Notes: generated by a model not told the origin, from the sequence alone. Shown: positions 33,588-42,750, numbered from the stretch's first letter. The stretch: 64,000 nucleotides of DNA from VRUE01 sp963699215 (GCA_963699215.1 OY969422.1:496001-560000); one strand, 5' to 3'. Program-made: numbers and translations.

Positions 33588-34157
33588 TCAGGCGCGCGAG
33601 CGCCTCGCGGTGAGTCCCTCCAGAACGACCTCGAGCGGCGAACGGTGGGTGCCGCCGTTCGTCGACTCGCGAGCCTGCTGAAGCTCGTTGGCCAGGTGGC
33701 CCAACTGCGCGCCGAAGCTGCCAACCCCTTTCGCGGCTTTGGCCAGATCGCCGGAGCGGACCTTCACCTGCGGTCGGGCGGGGATCACTTTCCCGATCCC
33801 CTTGTGCCGGCGCGCCTGCCGGGCACCCAGCACCATCCCTCCGGCGGCGCCGGCGAGCGCGGCGCCACCCGCTACGAGCGGGATCTTCGCCTTGTCCGCT
33901 GCGTTGCCGACCTTGTCCGCTGCGTTGCCGACGGCGCTCGTGGCTTTGCCCGTCGCGTTGCCGACGGCGCTTGCAGCCTGGCTGGCGGCGTTGCCCACCG
34001 GTGCGGTCGGTGGCGATTTCCGCGCGGCGTTCGCCCGTTTCCGTTTGGGCGCGCCCGTTTTCCTCTTCGATGAGTTCGAGGAGCCTCGCGAGCGAGCCTG
34101 CGGTTTTTTCGTCCCCGCGGACCGTTTTGACGAGGCTCTGGTTTTGGCCTGAGCCAT
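33588..34157 (-). CDS. Lys/Ala-rich low-complexity protein with a hydrophobic segment
   Basis: 189 aa. Residues 1-50 are Lys/Arg/Ser/Thr-rich like a histone H1 tail. Then come repeated SAVGNATGKA / SAVGNAADKVGNAADK units, which at DNA level include a near-perfect tandem 21-bp repeat at about 33896-33937. A Gly/Ala hydrophobic segment (IPLVAGGAALAGAAGGMVLG) follows, and then a basic C-terminal part. It may bind DNA or the inner membrane. A strong ribosome site (GAAGGAGGA) precedes the ATG. It lies 12 bp after the small membrane protein gene and is probably cotranscribed. Confidence 0.7.
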   Translation of the reverse strand: MAQAKTRASSKRSAGTKKPQARSRGSSNSSKRKTGAPKRKRANAARKSPPTAPVGNAASQAASAVGNATGKATSAVGNAADKVGNAADKAKIPLVAGGAALAGAAGGMVLGARQARRHKGIGKVIPARPQVKVRSGDLAKAAKGVGSFGAQLGHLANELQQARESTNGGTHRSPLEVVLEGLTARRSRA

Positions 34158-34169
34158 CGTTTCCTCCTT

Positions 34170-34445
34170 CTAGTTATTCCTGCCGAGCTCTTGCTCGCGC
34201 TGGCTAGCGCGCTCTTCGTCCAGCTCCGCCTCGACCTTCGCCCGCTCCGCGCGCTCCTCCGCGATCGCGGCCTCGGTGCGGCGGCTCTCCGCTCTCTCGC
34301 GATGGTGACGCGCGTCGTCGTGCTGAGCCTCGCCCTGCGCCTCGGCGAACTGCCGGCGGTCGCGAGCGCGGCGGGCAACAGAGACCACGATCGCAAGGAC
34401 GATCAGGGCGGCGACGATTATGGCGATGACTGCGACGGTGGACAT
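34170..34445 (-). CDS. Small membrane protein with a charged coiled coil
   Basis: 91 aa from ATG 34445, with a very strong ribosome site (AAAGGAGGAG). Residues 2-23 (TVAVIAIIVAALIVLAIVV) form one membrane helix. The rest is a highly charged helix rich in Glu, Arg and Ala (RRARDRRQFAEAQ through AELDEERASQREQE), predicted to be a coiled coil on the cytoplasmic side. No family name can be given. It heads a two-gene operon with the Lys/Ala-rich protein. Confidence 0.7.
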   Translation of the reverse strand: MSTVAVIAIIVAALIVLAIVVSVARRARDRRQFAEAQGEAQHDDARHHRERAESRRTEAAIAEERAERAKVEAELDEERASQREQELGRNN

Positions 34446-34536
34446 CGCTCCTCCTTTACATAGAGAGTTCCCTCCAATTGCCCGCTGTGCAGGGATCGAA
34501 ACCACCCGCCGGCGATCGCCATAGGCTGAGCAGCCG

Positions 34537-36087
34537 ATGACCGCTCAAACGCACAACCGGGCCGATGCGCTGCTGGGCAAGCTCGGCTTCACCAGCTGGC
34601 GGCCGGGGCAGCGGGAGGCTGTTGAGGCGGCGCTCGAGGGGCGCGACTCGCTGATCGTGATGCCCACCGGGGGCGGCAAGAGCCTCTGCTATCAGCTGCC
34701 GGGCCTGGCGTCGGAGGACCTGACGATCGTCGTCAGTCCGCTGATCGCGCTGATGAACGACCAGTGGCGGCGACTGAACGCCGCCGGGCACCCGGTCGCG
34801 ATGGTCACCTCGGCGATGGAGGGCGAGGCGGTGCGGCGCTCGCTCGACCAGGTGCGCAGCGGCGAGGCGCGGATCGTCTACTGCTCGCCGGAGCGCTTCG
34901 GCTCGACCGTCTTCCGCGCGGCGATCGAACAGCGGCGGATCGACCTGCTCGCGGTCGACGAGGCCCACTGCGTCTCCGAGTGGGGTCACGACTTCCGCCC
35001 CGACTACCTGCGCCTGCCCGAGATCGCCGCGCGGCTCGGGCGGCCGACGGTGATGGCCTGCACGGCGACGGCGACCGAGGCGGTGGCGCGCGAGATCGCC
35101 GCCCGCTTCGAGATGCGCGACCCGCTCCAGGTCCGCTCCGGCTTCGACCGGCCGAACATCTCCTTCGACGTGGTGCGGCTGGAGGGCACCGGCTCCAAGG
35201 CGCGTCGGCTGGCGCTGCTCGAGGCGGGGCTCGCCGACGCCGCCAACCGCCCGGCGATCGTCTACTGCGGCACCCGCCGCGACACCGACGAGGTCGCCGC
35301 GGCGCTGCGCGAGGCGGGCCTGCGCGCGCTCCCCTACCACGCCGGCATGGAGGCGGAGGAGCGGGGCAGCACCCAGGCGCGCTTCATGGGCGGCGAGGTC
35401 GACACGATCGTCGCCACCAACGCCTTCGGCATGGGGGTCGACAAAGCCGACGTGCGCTCGGTCTGGCACATGGCGATCCCGACCAGCATCGAGGCCTATT
35501 ACCAGGAGGCCGGACGAGCGGGGCGCGACGGATTGCCAGCGAGGGCAGTGCTGCTGGCAATGAAGGCCGACCTCGGCCGCCTGGTCCGCTTCAACCAGCA
35601 GCGGGCCGGCGACCCCGAGCTGGCGATCGCCCACGAGCGCGGCTGGCGCGACTACCGCACGGTCAAAGCCTTCATCTACTCCGACCGCTGCCGGCGCCGC
35701 AGCGTGCTCGACCACTTCTCCGACGGCACGGCCGGCCGGCCGCTGGACCGTTGCTGCGACGTCTGCGACCCGCAGGGCTGGCTGCCGGATCCCGAGACGA
35801 TCGCCGTTCGCCCGAGCCGCAGCTCGAGGAAGTCGGCGGCGGCGCCCGTCGACCTCTCCGCCGCCGACGCGCCCCTGTTCGAGCAGCTCAAGGCGTGGCG
35901 GCTACGGGCGGCCGACGGCAAGCCGGCCTTCACCGTTGCGCACAACTCGACCCTGGAGGCGATCGCCGCCACCGGCCCCCGCGACGAGGGCACGCTGCTG
36001 GCGATCCGCGGCATCGGCCCCAGCTTCGTCTCCAAGTACGCGCCCGAGGTGCTGGCGATCGTCGCCGCGCATCGCGGCGGCTCCTAG
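34537..36087 (+). CDS. RecQ-family ATP-dependent DNA helicase
   Basis: 516 aa. Motif I is VMPTGGGKSLCYQLPGL, motif II is DEAHCVSEWGHDFR, motif III ACTATAT, and motif VI QEAGRAGRDGLPA. The C-terminal zinc site is CRRRSVLDHFSD with CCDVCDP. The last 75 residues (FEQLKAWRL through AIRGIGPSFVSKYAPEVL) form an HRDC domain. It unwinds DNA 3' to 5' in recombination repair and fork rescue. No winged-helix RQC domain is obvious between zinc site and HRDC. Its stop overlaps a convergent small gene by 4 bp. Confidence 0.94.
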   Translation: MTAQTHNRADALLGKLGFTSWRPGQREAVEAALEGRDSLIVMPTGGGKSLCYQLPGLASEDLTIVVSPLIALMNDQWRRLNAAGHPVAMVTSAMEGEAVRRSLDQVRSGEARIVYCSPERFGSTVFRAAIEQRRIDLLAVDEAHCVSEWGHDFRPDYLRLPEIAARLGRPTVMACTATATEAVAREIAARFEMRDPLQVRSGFDRPNISFDVVRLEGTGSKARRLALLEAGLADAANRPAIVYCGTRRDTDEVAAALREAGLRALPYHAGMEAEERGSTQARFMGGEVDTIVATNAFGMGVDKADVRSVWHMAIPTSIEAYYQEAGRAGRDGLPARAVLLAMKADLGRLVRFNQQRAGDPELAIAHERGWRDYRTVKAFIYSDRCRRRSVLDHFSDGTAGRPLDRCCDVCDPQGWLPDPETIAVRPSRSSRKSAAAPVDLSAADAPLFEQLKAWRLRAADGKPAFTVAHNSTLEAIAATGPRDEGTLLAIRGIGPSFVSKYAPEVLAIVAAHRGGS

Positions 36088-36320
36088 ACGTCGTCGCGGC
36101 CGAAGTTGGCCAGCGCGACCTGTTCGGCGAGCTTGAGCAGACCGAGGGTCGAGTGCGGCGAGGAGGCGGTGCTGCGCATCCGTACATGGGAGCCGTGCGG
36201 CCCTCTCACCTCGACGATGGTGCAGACGTCGCCGACCTCGCAATCGTCGCCGTAGTCCGCCTCGATCGCTTCCATCTGCGAAGCGATGTGCTGCCCCACT
36301 TTGCTCTGATCAAGCGCCAC
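36084..36320 (-). CDS. Small hypothetical protein, 78 aa
   Basis: The ATG lies at 36318-36320. The sequence has VGQHIASQMEAIEADYGDDC followed by a beta-like EVGDVCTIVEVRGPHGSHVRM and a C-terminal helix. It has the look of a small compact alpha/beta protein and is acidic at its start. No family recognised. Convergent with recQ, with the stop codons overlapping. Confidence 0.65.
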   Translation of the reverse strand: MALDQSKVGQHIASQMEAIEADYGDDCEVGDVCTIVEVRGPHGSHVRMRSTASSPHSTLGLLKLAEQVALANFGRDDV

Positions 36321-36426
36321 CAGAAATCACCCTTCCGCCTTCGATCGTTGACCTGCCCCTCCAAGTAAAGCGGCAGACGAATTTCATGGCCGGCAGGTCC
36401 GGCCTGGCACTATCTCCGGCTCGTCC

Positions 36427-37509
36427 GTGATCCGCACTCGCGACAAGGCGACCCTGGCCGGCGCGCTGTGCGCCGCTGCCGCGCTCTGCCTGCTCCTCGC
36501 GCCGCCGGCCGGCGCCCTCTCACTGGTGCCGCGCGGCGACAACGTCTTCTTCGGCGTCAGCGACACCGGCGACAGCGCCGACTTCGGCCAGTTCTCCAGC
36601 GCGCTGCACAAGCACCCCGCCCTGATCCAGTCCTTCCGCACCTGGGGCTCGGACTTCCCCGAGTCGATCGAACGTTGGCAGTCGGCGCAAGCGCGGCCGG
36701 TGCTCCACATCAGCACCGCCGACAACGGCGACGGGCACGAGCTGATCAGCCCGCGGGGGATCGCCTCCGGCGGTGGCGACGAGTACCTGATCCGCCTCAA
36801 CAAGCTCTTCTGGGCGAAGAAGATGCGTGCCTACATCCGGCCGCTGGGCGAGCCCAACCGCTGCCTCAACGTCTGGGCCGCCTACGACTGCGCCGGCCAG
36901 CCGCGCGACGGCGCCCACAGCACGTGGGCCTACAAACGCGCCTTCCGCCGCATCTACGTGATCGTCCACGGCGGCGGCAAGCGGGGAGAGATCGACGCCC
37001 GCCTGCGCGAGGCGGGCCTGCCGCCGCTGCGCAGCGACGTCGCCGGCCTGCCGAAGGCGCCGATCGAAGTGATCTGGAGCCCGCTGCCCGGCGGCTCGCC
37101 GACCGTCCCCCAGAACCGGCCCCGCCACTTCTACCCCGGCAGCCGCTGGGTCGACTGGGCAGGCACCGACATCTATTCCGACAACCAGGACTGGAAAGCA
37201 CTGGACGGCCTCTACGAACGCTTCTCCGGCAAGCCCTTCGCGATCACCGAGTGGGGCGTCTCCACCGGCGACGACTCCGCCTATGTGCGCAAGCTGATGA
37301 CCTGGGTCGAGCGCCACCGCCGCGCCAAGATGCTCGTCTACTACCAGGACTTCGGCTCGACCAGCTCCTACCGGATCCAGAACTGGCCGGCAAGCCTCGG
37401 CGTGCTGCGCAACATGATCCACAACGGTCGCTTCCCCTCCTACGCCCCCTTCCCACCCAAGGCCCCACCGCCGCCGCCCGGCGGGGTGGCGCCGAGGACC
37501 CGCCGGTAA
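36427..37509 (+). CDS. Secreted glycoside hydrolase-like protein (GH26-type TIM barrel)
   Basis: 360 aa from a GTG start. Residues 1-30 are a signal peptide (LCAAAALCLLLAPPAGA). The two likely catalytic Glu are in YIRPLGEPNRC (acid/base) and FAITEWGVSTG (nucleophile), spaced as in clan GH-A enzymes such as beta-mannanases. Aromatic residues line the barrel (FYPGSRWVDWAGTDIYSDN). The C-terminal tail is Pro-rich (KAPPPPPGG). The substrate is probably a beta-linked polysaccharide, but this is by resemblance only. Confidence 0.72.
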   Translation: MIRTRDKATLAGALCAAAALCLLLAPPAGALSLVPRGDNVFFGVSDTGDSADFGQFSSALHKHPALIQSFRTWGSDFPESIERWQSAQARPVLHISTADNGDGHELISPRGIASGGGDEYLIRLNKLFWAKKMRAYIRPLGEPNRCLNVWAAYDCAGQPRDGAHSTWAYKRAFRRIYVIVHGGGKRGEIDARLREAGLPPLRSDVAGLPKAPIEVIWSPLPGGSPTVPQNRPRHFYPGSRWVDWAGTDIYSDNQDWKALDGLYERFSGKPFAITEWGVSTGDDSAYVRKLMTWVERHRRAKMLVYYQDFGSTSSYRIQNWPASLGVLRNMIHNGRFPSYAPFPPKAPPPPPGGVAPRTRR

Positions 37510-37518
37510 ACCACGCGT

Positions 37519-37553
37519 GCTGCATCGAGCCCCTATTTGGGGTCGGATGCAGC
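37519..37553. repeat. Dispersed hairpin repeat, family A (short, imperfect copy)
   Basis: GCTGCATC...GCCCC (37519-37533) pairs imperfectly with GGGGTCGGATGCAGC (37539-37553) around TATTT. The core CCCCTATTTGGGG is identical to the 26.6-kb copy. It lies between convergent genes, where it may double as a terminator, although no T-run follows. Confidence 0.75.
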
Positions 37554-37555
37554 AT

Positions 37556-38899
37556 TCATCGATTCGAGTGCCCTGGAGGGCGGGCCGGCATGCGGTCCGC
37601 CAAGCCCGCTTTGTACTTGAAGGGCTGTAAAGCCGTGATGCTGGAGTAGCCGACCAGGTAGATGCGGAGGCCGTCGGAGACGACCGGGGTGTAGGTGCCA
37701 CGCGGGTAGCGAAAGACCGTCCGGCCGCCTTTCATCGAGTAGCCGGTGGTCGAGGTGTCGTCGAACTCGGCGGCGTAGACGATGTCCCCAACCGCGGTCA
37801 GCGAGCCGATCACCGAGCCGCCGGCGGAGCGGATCCAGCGCGGTTCGCCGCTCTCCGCGTTGAGCGCGTAGACATTGCCGTCGAAGGAGCCGATGTAGAC
37901 GGTCGGGCCGGTGTGGCGGGTGCGGGCGACGGCCGGGCCCGAGTAGGCGTAGCCGCCGGTCGAGTAGGTCCAGGCGATCGTGCCATCGCGGCGGTCGAAG
38001 CTGTAGACGCGTGTGTCGTTGTTGCCGGCGTAGACGCGGCCGAAGGCGACGGCGGGGGTCGAGTAGAAGGCCCCCGAGGTGCCGAAGCCCTGGCCGAGCG
38101 AGTCGCTCTGCCACACGAGCTCGCCGTTCTTGGCCCGGACCGCGTTCATGTAGCCGCCGTAGTCGCCGACGTAGAGGACGCCGCCGTGGTAGGCGGGGGC
38201 CGACTTGACCGGCCCGCCGAGGGAGGTGGCCCAGCGCACGTTGCCGTTGCGGGTGCTGAGCGAGTAGAGGTAGCCGCACTCGCAGCCGAAGTAGAGGCTG
38301 CGGCCGACGACGACCGGCGAGGACTCGGCCCGGCCGGGGAGCGAGCGTTTCCACAACACCTTGCCGGTCCGGGCGTCGAGCTTGAGCACGTGGCCGGGGA
38401 CGAGGTTGACGATGTAGAGGCGGTTGCGGTGGTAGGCGGGAGAGGAGGCGTTGAGGCGGCCGATCCGCCGCTTCCAGAGCTGCTTGCCGGTGTCGGCGTC
38501 GAGCGCGATCGCGTAGCCGTTGTTGTCGACGAAGTAGAGCCTCCCCCGGGCGACGATCGGCGGGAACTCGAGCAGCGGCCCGTCGGTGTAGCGCCACATT
38601 TTCTTGAACGGGGGCTTCACCCCCCTCGCCGGCAGGTAGCGGGAGCGGGACCGGTCGTAGCCGTAGAGCGGCCAGCTCACCCCCTTACGCCTCGGCTTCT
38701 TCAGCCTCTTCGGCTTCTGCGCCTGGAAGGGAACGTCGGCGTTGTGGATGTCCGGTGGGCGCTTCACCTCTTCGTAGGCGATCCCGACGAGGCCCCCGAG
38801 CGCCAGCGCAACCGCGCCGGCCAGCGCCAACGCCGCGAGGCGGTTCTCGTGCCAGAGCCGCACGAGGGCCGTCCGGCCAGCGCTCAGCCGCGCCCTCAC
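37556..38899 (-). CDS. Membrane-anchored PQQ-type beta-propeller protein
   Basis: About 447 aa. A GTG at 38899 overlaps the TGA of the upstream acetyltransferase gene (GTGA) and is preferred; another GTG lies at 38914. One membrane helix (LAALALAGAVALALGGLVG, about 24-43) anchors an outer domain of about seven PQQ-like blades, e.g. GYAIALDADTGKQLWKR, HVLKLDARTGKVLWKR, GNVYALNAESGEPRWIR. Such domains usually act as scaffolds (BamB type) or quinoprotein enzymes; no PQQ ligand set can be confirmed. Role unknown. Confidence 0.82.
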   Translation of the reverse strand: MRARLSAGRTALVRLWHENRLAALALAGAVALALGGLVGIAYEEVKRPPDIHNADVPFQAQKPKRLKKPRRKGVSWPLYGYDRSRSRYLPARGVKPPFKKMWRYTDGPLLEFPPIVARGRLYFVDNNGYAIALDADTGKQLWKRRIGRLNASSPAYHRNRLYIVNLVPGHVLKLDARTGKVLWKRSLPGRAESSPVVVGRSLYFGCECGYLYSLSTRNGNVRWATSLGGPVKSAPAYHGGVLYVGDYGGYMNAVRAKNGELVWQSDSLGQGFGTSGAFYSTPAVAFGRVYAGNNDTRVYSFDRRDGTIAWTYSTGGYAYSGPAVARTRHTGPTVYIGSFDGNVYALNAESGEPRWIRSAGGSVIGSLTAVGDIVYAAEFDDTSTTGYSMKGGRTVFRYPRGTYTPVVSDGLRIYLVGYSSITALQPFKYKAGLADRMPARPPGHSNR

Positions 38900-39663
38900 C
38901 TGCGCAGCTCCCACATCTCAATGAAACCGAAGTCGGCGAAGCCGATCCGCTCGTAGATCGGCGCGCCGGCTTTGGTCGCCTGCAGCGAGGCGGTCAGGGC
39001 ACCGCCGTCGCGGGCCTCCGCGAGCGCCCCCAGCATCAGCCAGCTGGCGATGCCGCGGCCGCGGTGCTCGGGCGGGGTGGCGACGCCGGTGATGCAGCAG
39101 TCGTCGCCGATCTCGATCGCGCCGACGCAGGACACCGGCTCGCCGCCGGCGTAGGCGCCGTGCCAGCGGATCGCGGTCTCAGCAAACAGGGCGGCCCGGA
39201 AGCCGTCCTCGCCGTAGCCGTAGGCGCGGTCGTTGAGCTCCGCCGCGACGAGCGACTCCAGCGGGCCCGGCTCGACTCCGTCCGGGGCGGGCGGCACGTC
39301 GACCGGCGCGCCCAGCTCCATCGCCATCGCCCGGGGCGCCGCGTCGAGCACGTGTCCGCGGGCGGCGAGCAGCTCGGCGGAGGCGCGATCCTCGTCTGGG
39401 ACCCAGACCGTCCAGGCGCGCACGCCGGCCCCGTCGTACATCTCCGCCAGCGCCTCGTGCTCGCCCGCCAGCACGGACGGGTCGTCGAGGAAGACGGAGT
39501 TGAAAAGCGAGCGTTGGGGAGCGGCGGGCGTCAGCGAGGCAAGCAGGCCGTCGCGCTGGATCAGCCGCGACTCGGGTGCGCCGCTGCCGAACGCCTCGAC
39601 CTCGTCGCGGATGCCGGCGATCGCCCGGCGGCGCAGCTCCTGCTCGTCGACGCGCTGGCCCAT
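38896..39663 (-). CDS. GNAT-family N-acetyltransferase
   Basis: 255 aa. The C-terminal GNAT domain has the acetyl-CoA loop in VATPPEHRGRGIASWLMLGAL (Q/RxxGxG/A as HRGRGIA) and the late APIYERIGFADFG motif. The N-terminal 110 residues look like a degenerate first GNAT-like domain, as in two-domain Eis-like proteins. Acceptor unknown. It is upstream of and overlaps the PQQ-propeller gene by 4 bp. Confidence 0.85.
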   Translation of the reverse strand: MGQRVDEQELRRRAIAGIRDEVEAFGSGAPESRLIQRDGLLASLTPAAPQRSLFNSVFLDDPSVLAGEHEALAEMYDGAGVRAWTVWVPDEDRASAELLAARGHVLDAAPRAMAMELGAPVDVPPAPDGVEPGPLESLVAAELNDRAYGYGEDGFRAALFAETAIRWHGAYAGGEPVSCVGAIEIGDDCCITGVATPPEHRGRGIASWLMLGALAEARDGGALTASLQATKAGAPIYERIGFADFGFIEMWELRR

Positions 39664-39673
39664 CCGGGCCGGC

Positions 39674-40111
39674 TCAGGCCCCCGCCCGGCGTTCAGACTC
39701 GGCGACGATCCCGTCGACCAGTTGCTTGACGCCGAACTTGGCGACGGCTACCGCCACCCCGCCGATCAGCGGCAGGGTCGGCGTGGTGCGGACGGCATAA
39801 GTGACCTTCGTCCCCCGCTCCAGCGGCGTCAACTCGACCGTGCCGACGTGGTCGCGCAGTGGCGCCCCGGAGAGCAGCTTGTAGGAGAAGCGGCTCGGCT
39901 CCTCGTAGACGATCGTTTCCTCGCGCAGCGGCGGCCCGACCGAGCGCAGCACACGGATCGCTCCAACGCCGTTCGGCGTCGGCTCTCCCTCCCGCTCCAG
40001 CTCGGATTTGCGAATCGGCGTGATCTCCGCGTAGCGGCGGTGATCGGTGAGCACGTCGAAGACGGTCTCGGGCGGCGCATTTACCTCGCGCATGAAAGTG
40101 AAGCTAGCCAC
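39674..40111 (-). CDS. SRPBCC-superfamily (START-like) protein
   Basis: 145 aa. FTFMREVNAPPETVFDVLTDHRRYAE is the typical first strand and helices of the polyketide cyclase/dehydrase group, followed by a run of beta strands and the long C-terminal helix VKQLVDGIVAESERR. These proteins bind lipids or other hydrophobic ligands in a cavity. It is 10 bp upstream of the acetyltransferase gene on the same strand, so probably cotranscribed with it. Confidence 0.85.
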   Translation of the reverse strand: MASFTFMREVNAPPETVFDVLTDHRRYAEITPIRKSELEREGEPTPNGVGAIRVLRSVGPPLREETIVYEEPSRFSYKLLSGAPLRDHVGTVELTPLERGTKVTYAVRTTPTLPLIGGVAVAVAKFGVKQLVDGIVAESERRAGA

Positions 40112-40142
40112 GACGCGGGAGCCTAGCGAGACCGGCGGGTGG

Positions 40143-41147
40143 TCATCCCGTCAACTTCCAACGCTTGGGGTCGGTTCCCTCGACCGGCGCGACCTCACCG
40201 AGGATCGTCAGGTGGTCGAGGCAGGAGAGGACGATCTGCAGCGCCCAGGCGCTGGCGGGGGAGTTGACGTTCTCGGGGCCGAGGATTCCGGCGACGATCT
40301 CGAAGGCGGTCTTCTCGCCCTCGGCGAGCGCCTCCCGGGTTTTGCCCAGCAGCTGATCGACCTGGCGCCTCGCCTCGGCGATCTTCGCCTCTGGATCGCG
40401 GAAGGTGCGGCCGTGGCCGGGCAGGACGAGGCCGACGTCGAGCGGCTCGACCTCGTCGAGGCCGCGGAGGAATTCGCCGACCGGGTCGGGGCTGTGGCCG
40501 TGGTCGAAGAAGAGCACGGTGCGGCCGAGCAGGTGGTCGCCGGAGATCAAGAGCTTGCGCTCGGGTTGGTGCAGGACGACGTGGGATGGGGCGTGGCCGG
40601 GCGTCTCGTGCACCTGCCAGGTGCCGAGGTCGGTCTCGACCTCGACCCCCGGCAGCAGGTCGCGGTCGGGCTCGACGATCGCGTCGATCCCGTTGTCGTC
40701 GTCGTCTTCGCGGGCGGCGCGGTAGCGCTCCAGCGCGGCGGGCGGGACACCACTCTGGCGCGCCACCTCTATCCGCTGCTCCAGCGCCACCGTGGGGTCG
40801 TCGGCGAGCGGGCGGACGTGCCCCCAGGCGGGGTGCATCCAGAGCTCGCAGCCGGCGCCCTCGACGATCGGCGCGGCGAGGCCGTAGTGATCGGTGTGCG
40901 AGTGGGTGCAGACGAGCAGGCGGACGTCCTCGAGCCCGAAGCCGGCCCCGGCGAGCGCGAGGTCGAAGCGGCGCAGGCCGCCCTTGCCGCCGATCCCGGT
41001 GTCGAAGAGGACGATGCCGCCGTCGGCGGCGACCGCCCAGACGTTGCCGTGCGGCACCCCCGGCCAGGGCAGCGGCAGACGCAGCCTCCAGACGCCGGGC
41101 AGGACTTTCTCGGCGCGCGGCGCCTCGGGGCGCTTGCGATCGCTCAC
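40143..41147 (-). CDS. MBL-fold metallo-hydrolase (LACTB2-like)
   Basis: 334 aa from a GTG start. The zinc motif is CTHSHTDHYGLAAP (HxHxDH), with a second-metal His in VHETPGHAPSHVVL and a later VLPGHGRTF. The C-terminal extension (FEIVAGILGPENVNSP through ILGEVAPV) is a winged-helix-like region found in LACTB2-type hydrolases. Possible thioesterase, lactonase or nuclease; the substrate is not evident. Confidence 0.87.
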   Translation of the reverse strand: MSDRKRPEAPRAEKVLPGVWRLRLPLPWPGVPHGNVWAVAADGGIVLFDTGIGGKGGLRRFDLALAGAGFGLEDVRLLVCTHSHTDHYGLAAPIVEGAGCELWMHPAWGHVRPLADDPTVALEQRIEVARQSGVPPAALERYRAAREDDDDNGIDAIVEPDRDLLPGVEVETDLGTWQVHETPGHAPSHVVLHQPERKLLISGDHLLGRTVLFFDHGHSPDPVGEFLRGLDEVEPLDVGLVLPGHGRTFRDPEAKIAEARRQVDQLLGKTREALAEGEKTAFEIVAGILGPENVNSPASAWALQIVLSCLDHLTILGEVAPVEGTDPKRWKLTG

Positions 41148-41205
41148 GGCGGCAATCCTCTCAGGGACGAGCGGCGCGCTGCGTGACGGCGCTCAAGTCC
41201 GCCGC

Positions 41206-42750
41206 TCAGACGCCGCCCGCCGGGCGGCGGTGCTCGGAGGGCGGCCCGGCCTGGCTCGGGATCAGCCTGGCGGCGAGGAGGAAGCCGAGGCCGGCGAAGG
41301 CGGCGGCGACGATCACCGCCCAGTGCATGCCGTTGACGAACCCGGTCGAGGCGACTTCGATCAGTTCGGCGCCGGGCGAACCGCCGACCTCTTCGCCGAC
41401 GGCGATCGCTCCCGAGATGCTGGAGTCGGCCGTCGACTGGGCTGCCGCGGGCAGCTTCTCGTAGATCGATGAGCCGGTCAGGTGGCTGCTGAAGATCGAT
41501 TGGCCGATCCCGCCCATCACCGCGATCCCGAAGGAGGCGCCAATCTGGCGGATCGCCGCGTTGGTCCCGGAGGCCATCCCCGCTTTCGCCGCCGAGACCG
41601 AGCTCATCATCGCCGCCGATGCGGGCGGCTGGATCAGCGATACGCCCGCACCGGCGAGCAGCAGCCCGATCAGCACGACGAGGTACGAGGAGTCGGTGCT
41701 GGCGGCGAGGAAGATCAAGAGGCCGGCGGCGAGGACCGCCATCCCGGCCATCACCGTGCGACGGTCGCCGCGTTTCTCGGCCACTTTGGGCGCCAGTGGG
41801 GCGACGATCAGGAGCGCCACCGCGAAGGGCACTAGCGCCATCCCGGCCTTCAGGGGCGAGAAGTCGCGCACGGTCTGCAGGTAGAGGGTCAGCTCGTAGA
41901 CCAACCCCATCAGGGCGAGGAAGGCGACGGCGATCGCCAGCACACCCGAGGTGAAGGCGGCAGCCTTGAAGAGGCGCGGGTCGAGCTCGGGGAACCCGGC
42001 CCGCAGCTCGTAGCGGACGAAACAGACGAGCAGGACCGCCGCCAGCCCGAAGGCGATCAGCACCGGGGCCGAGTCCCAGCCCCGCACCGGACCCTCGATC
42101 AGCCCGTAGAAGAGCGCGAATAGGCCGAACATGGAGAGCAGCGCTCCGGGCACGTCGATCGGCGCCGCCGTGGGGTCCTTCGACTCCTCGACGCTGCGGT
42201 GGATCATCAGCTGGCCGAGGATCACGATCGGCACGTTGATGTAGAAGATCCAGCCCCAGGCCGAGGTCGAGTTGAGGATCAGGCCGCCGAGGATCGGCCC
42301 GACCGCAAGGCCGATCGCCGACATCCCCGCCCAGATGCCGATCGCCCGGGCGCGCTCTTTTTCATCCGTGAAGGTGGAGCGGATCAGCGACAGGGTCGAG
42401 GGCGGGATCGCGCCGGCGCCGAGCCCCTGCAGGGCGCGGGCGAAGATCAGGAAGGTGGCGCTGCCGATCGCGTCGGAGAGGCCGGAGAGAGCCGAGCCGG
42501 CGATGAAGACAGCCATGCCGAGCTGCAGCACCCGTTTGCGCCCGAACTTGTCGCCGATCGAGGCTGAGAGCAGGATCGTGCTGCCGAACATGATGATGTA
42601 GGCGGAGTTGATCCAGACCAGCTCGGAGGAGCTGGTGTCGAGGTCGCGAGCGATCGTCGGCAGGGCGACGTTGAGGATCGTGCCGTCGATCCCGACCATG
42701 ATCAGCGGGATCGAGATCGCGATCAGGATGCGGCGCTTGCGCTCGTCCAC
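41206..42750 (-). CDS. MFS drug:H+ antiporter, DHA2 (EmrB/QacA) family, 14 helices
   Basis: 514 aa from GTG 42750, which gives the usual short cytoplasmic start (DERKRRILIAI). Motif D1-like GIDGTILNVALPTIARDL, motif A GDKFGRKRVLQLG, and motif C-like GLAVGPILGGLI are present. It has about 14 membrane helices. These pumps export hydrophobic or cationic drugs. It is divergent from ltrA across 48 bp. Confidence 0.9.
   Translation of the reverse strand: MDERKRRILIAISIPLIMVGIDGTILNVALPTIARDLDTSSSELVWINSAYIIMFGSTILLSASIGDKFGRKRVLQLGMAVFIAGSALSGLSDAIGSATFLIFARALQGLGAGAIPPSTLSLIRSTFTDEKERARAIGIWAGMSAIGLAVGPILGGLILNSTSAWGWIFYINVPIVILGQLMIHRSVEESKDPTAAPIDVPGALLSMFGLFALFYGLIEGPVRGWDSAPVLIAFGLAAVLLVCFVRYELRAGFPELDPRLFKAAAFTSGVLAIAVAFLALMGLVYELTLYLQTVRDFSPLKAGMALVPFAVALLIVAPLAPKVAEKRGDRRTVMAGMAVLAAGLLIFLAASTDSSYLVVLIGLLLAGAGVSLIQPPASAAMMSSVSAAKAGMASGTNAAIRQIGASFGIAVMGGIGQSIFSSHLTGSSIYEKLPAAAQSTADSSISGAIAVGEEVGGSPGAELIEVASTGFVNGMHWAVIVAAAFAGLGFLLAARLIPSQAGPPSEHRRPAGGV

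Noticed and set aside
33896..33937. Short tandem repeat as a possible CRISPR or satellite
   Set aside because: Only two near-identical 21-bp units exist and they encode the repeated VGNAADK segment of the Lys/Ala-rich protein. There are no spacers.
36388..36404. Hairpin GGCCGG-CAGGT-CCGGCC before the GH26-like gene
   Set aside because: A 6-bp GC stem is expected often by chance at this base composition, and nothing else marks it as a regulator.
37519..37553. Hairpin at 37.5 kb as an ordinary terminator
   Set aside because: No T-run follows on either strand and the core is identical to that of repeats located where no gene ends, so it is listed as a repeat. It may still aid termination.
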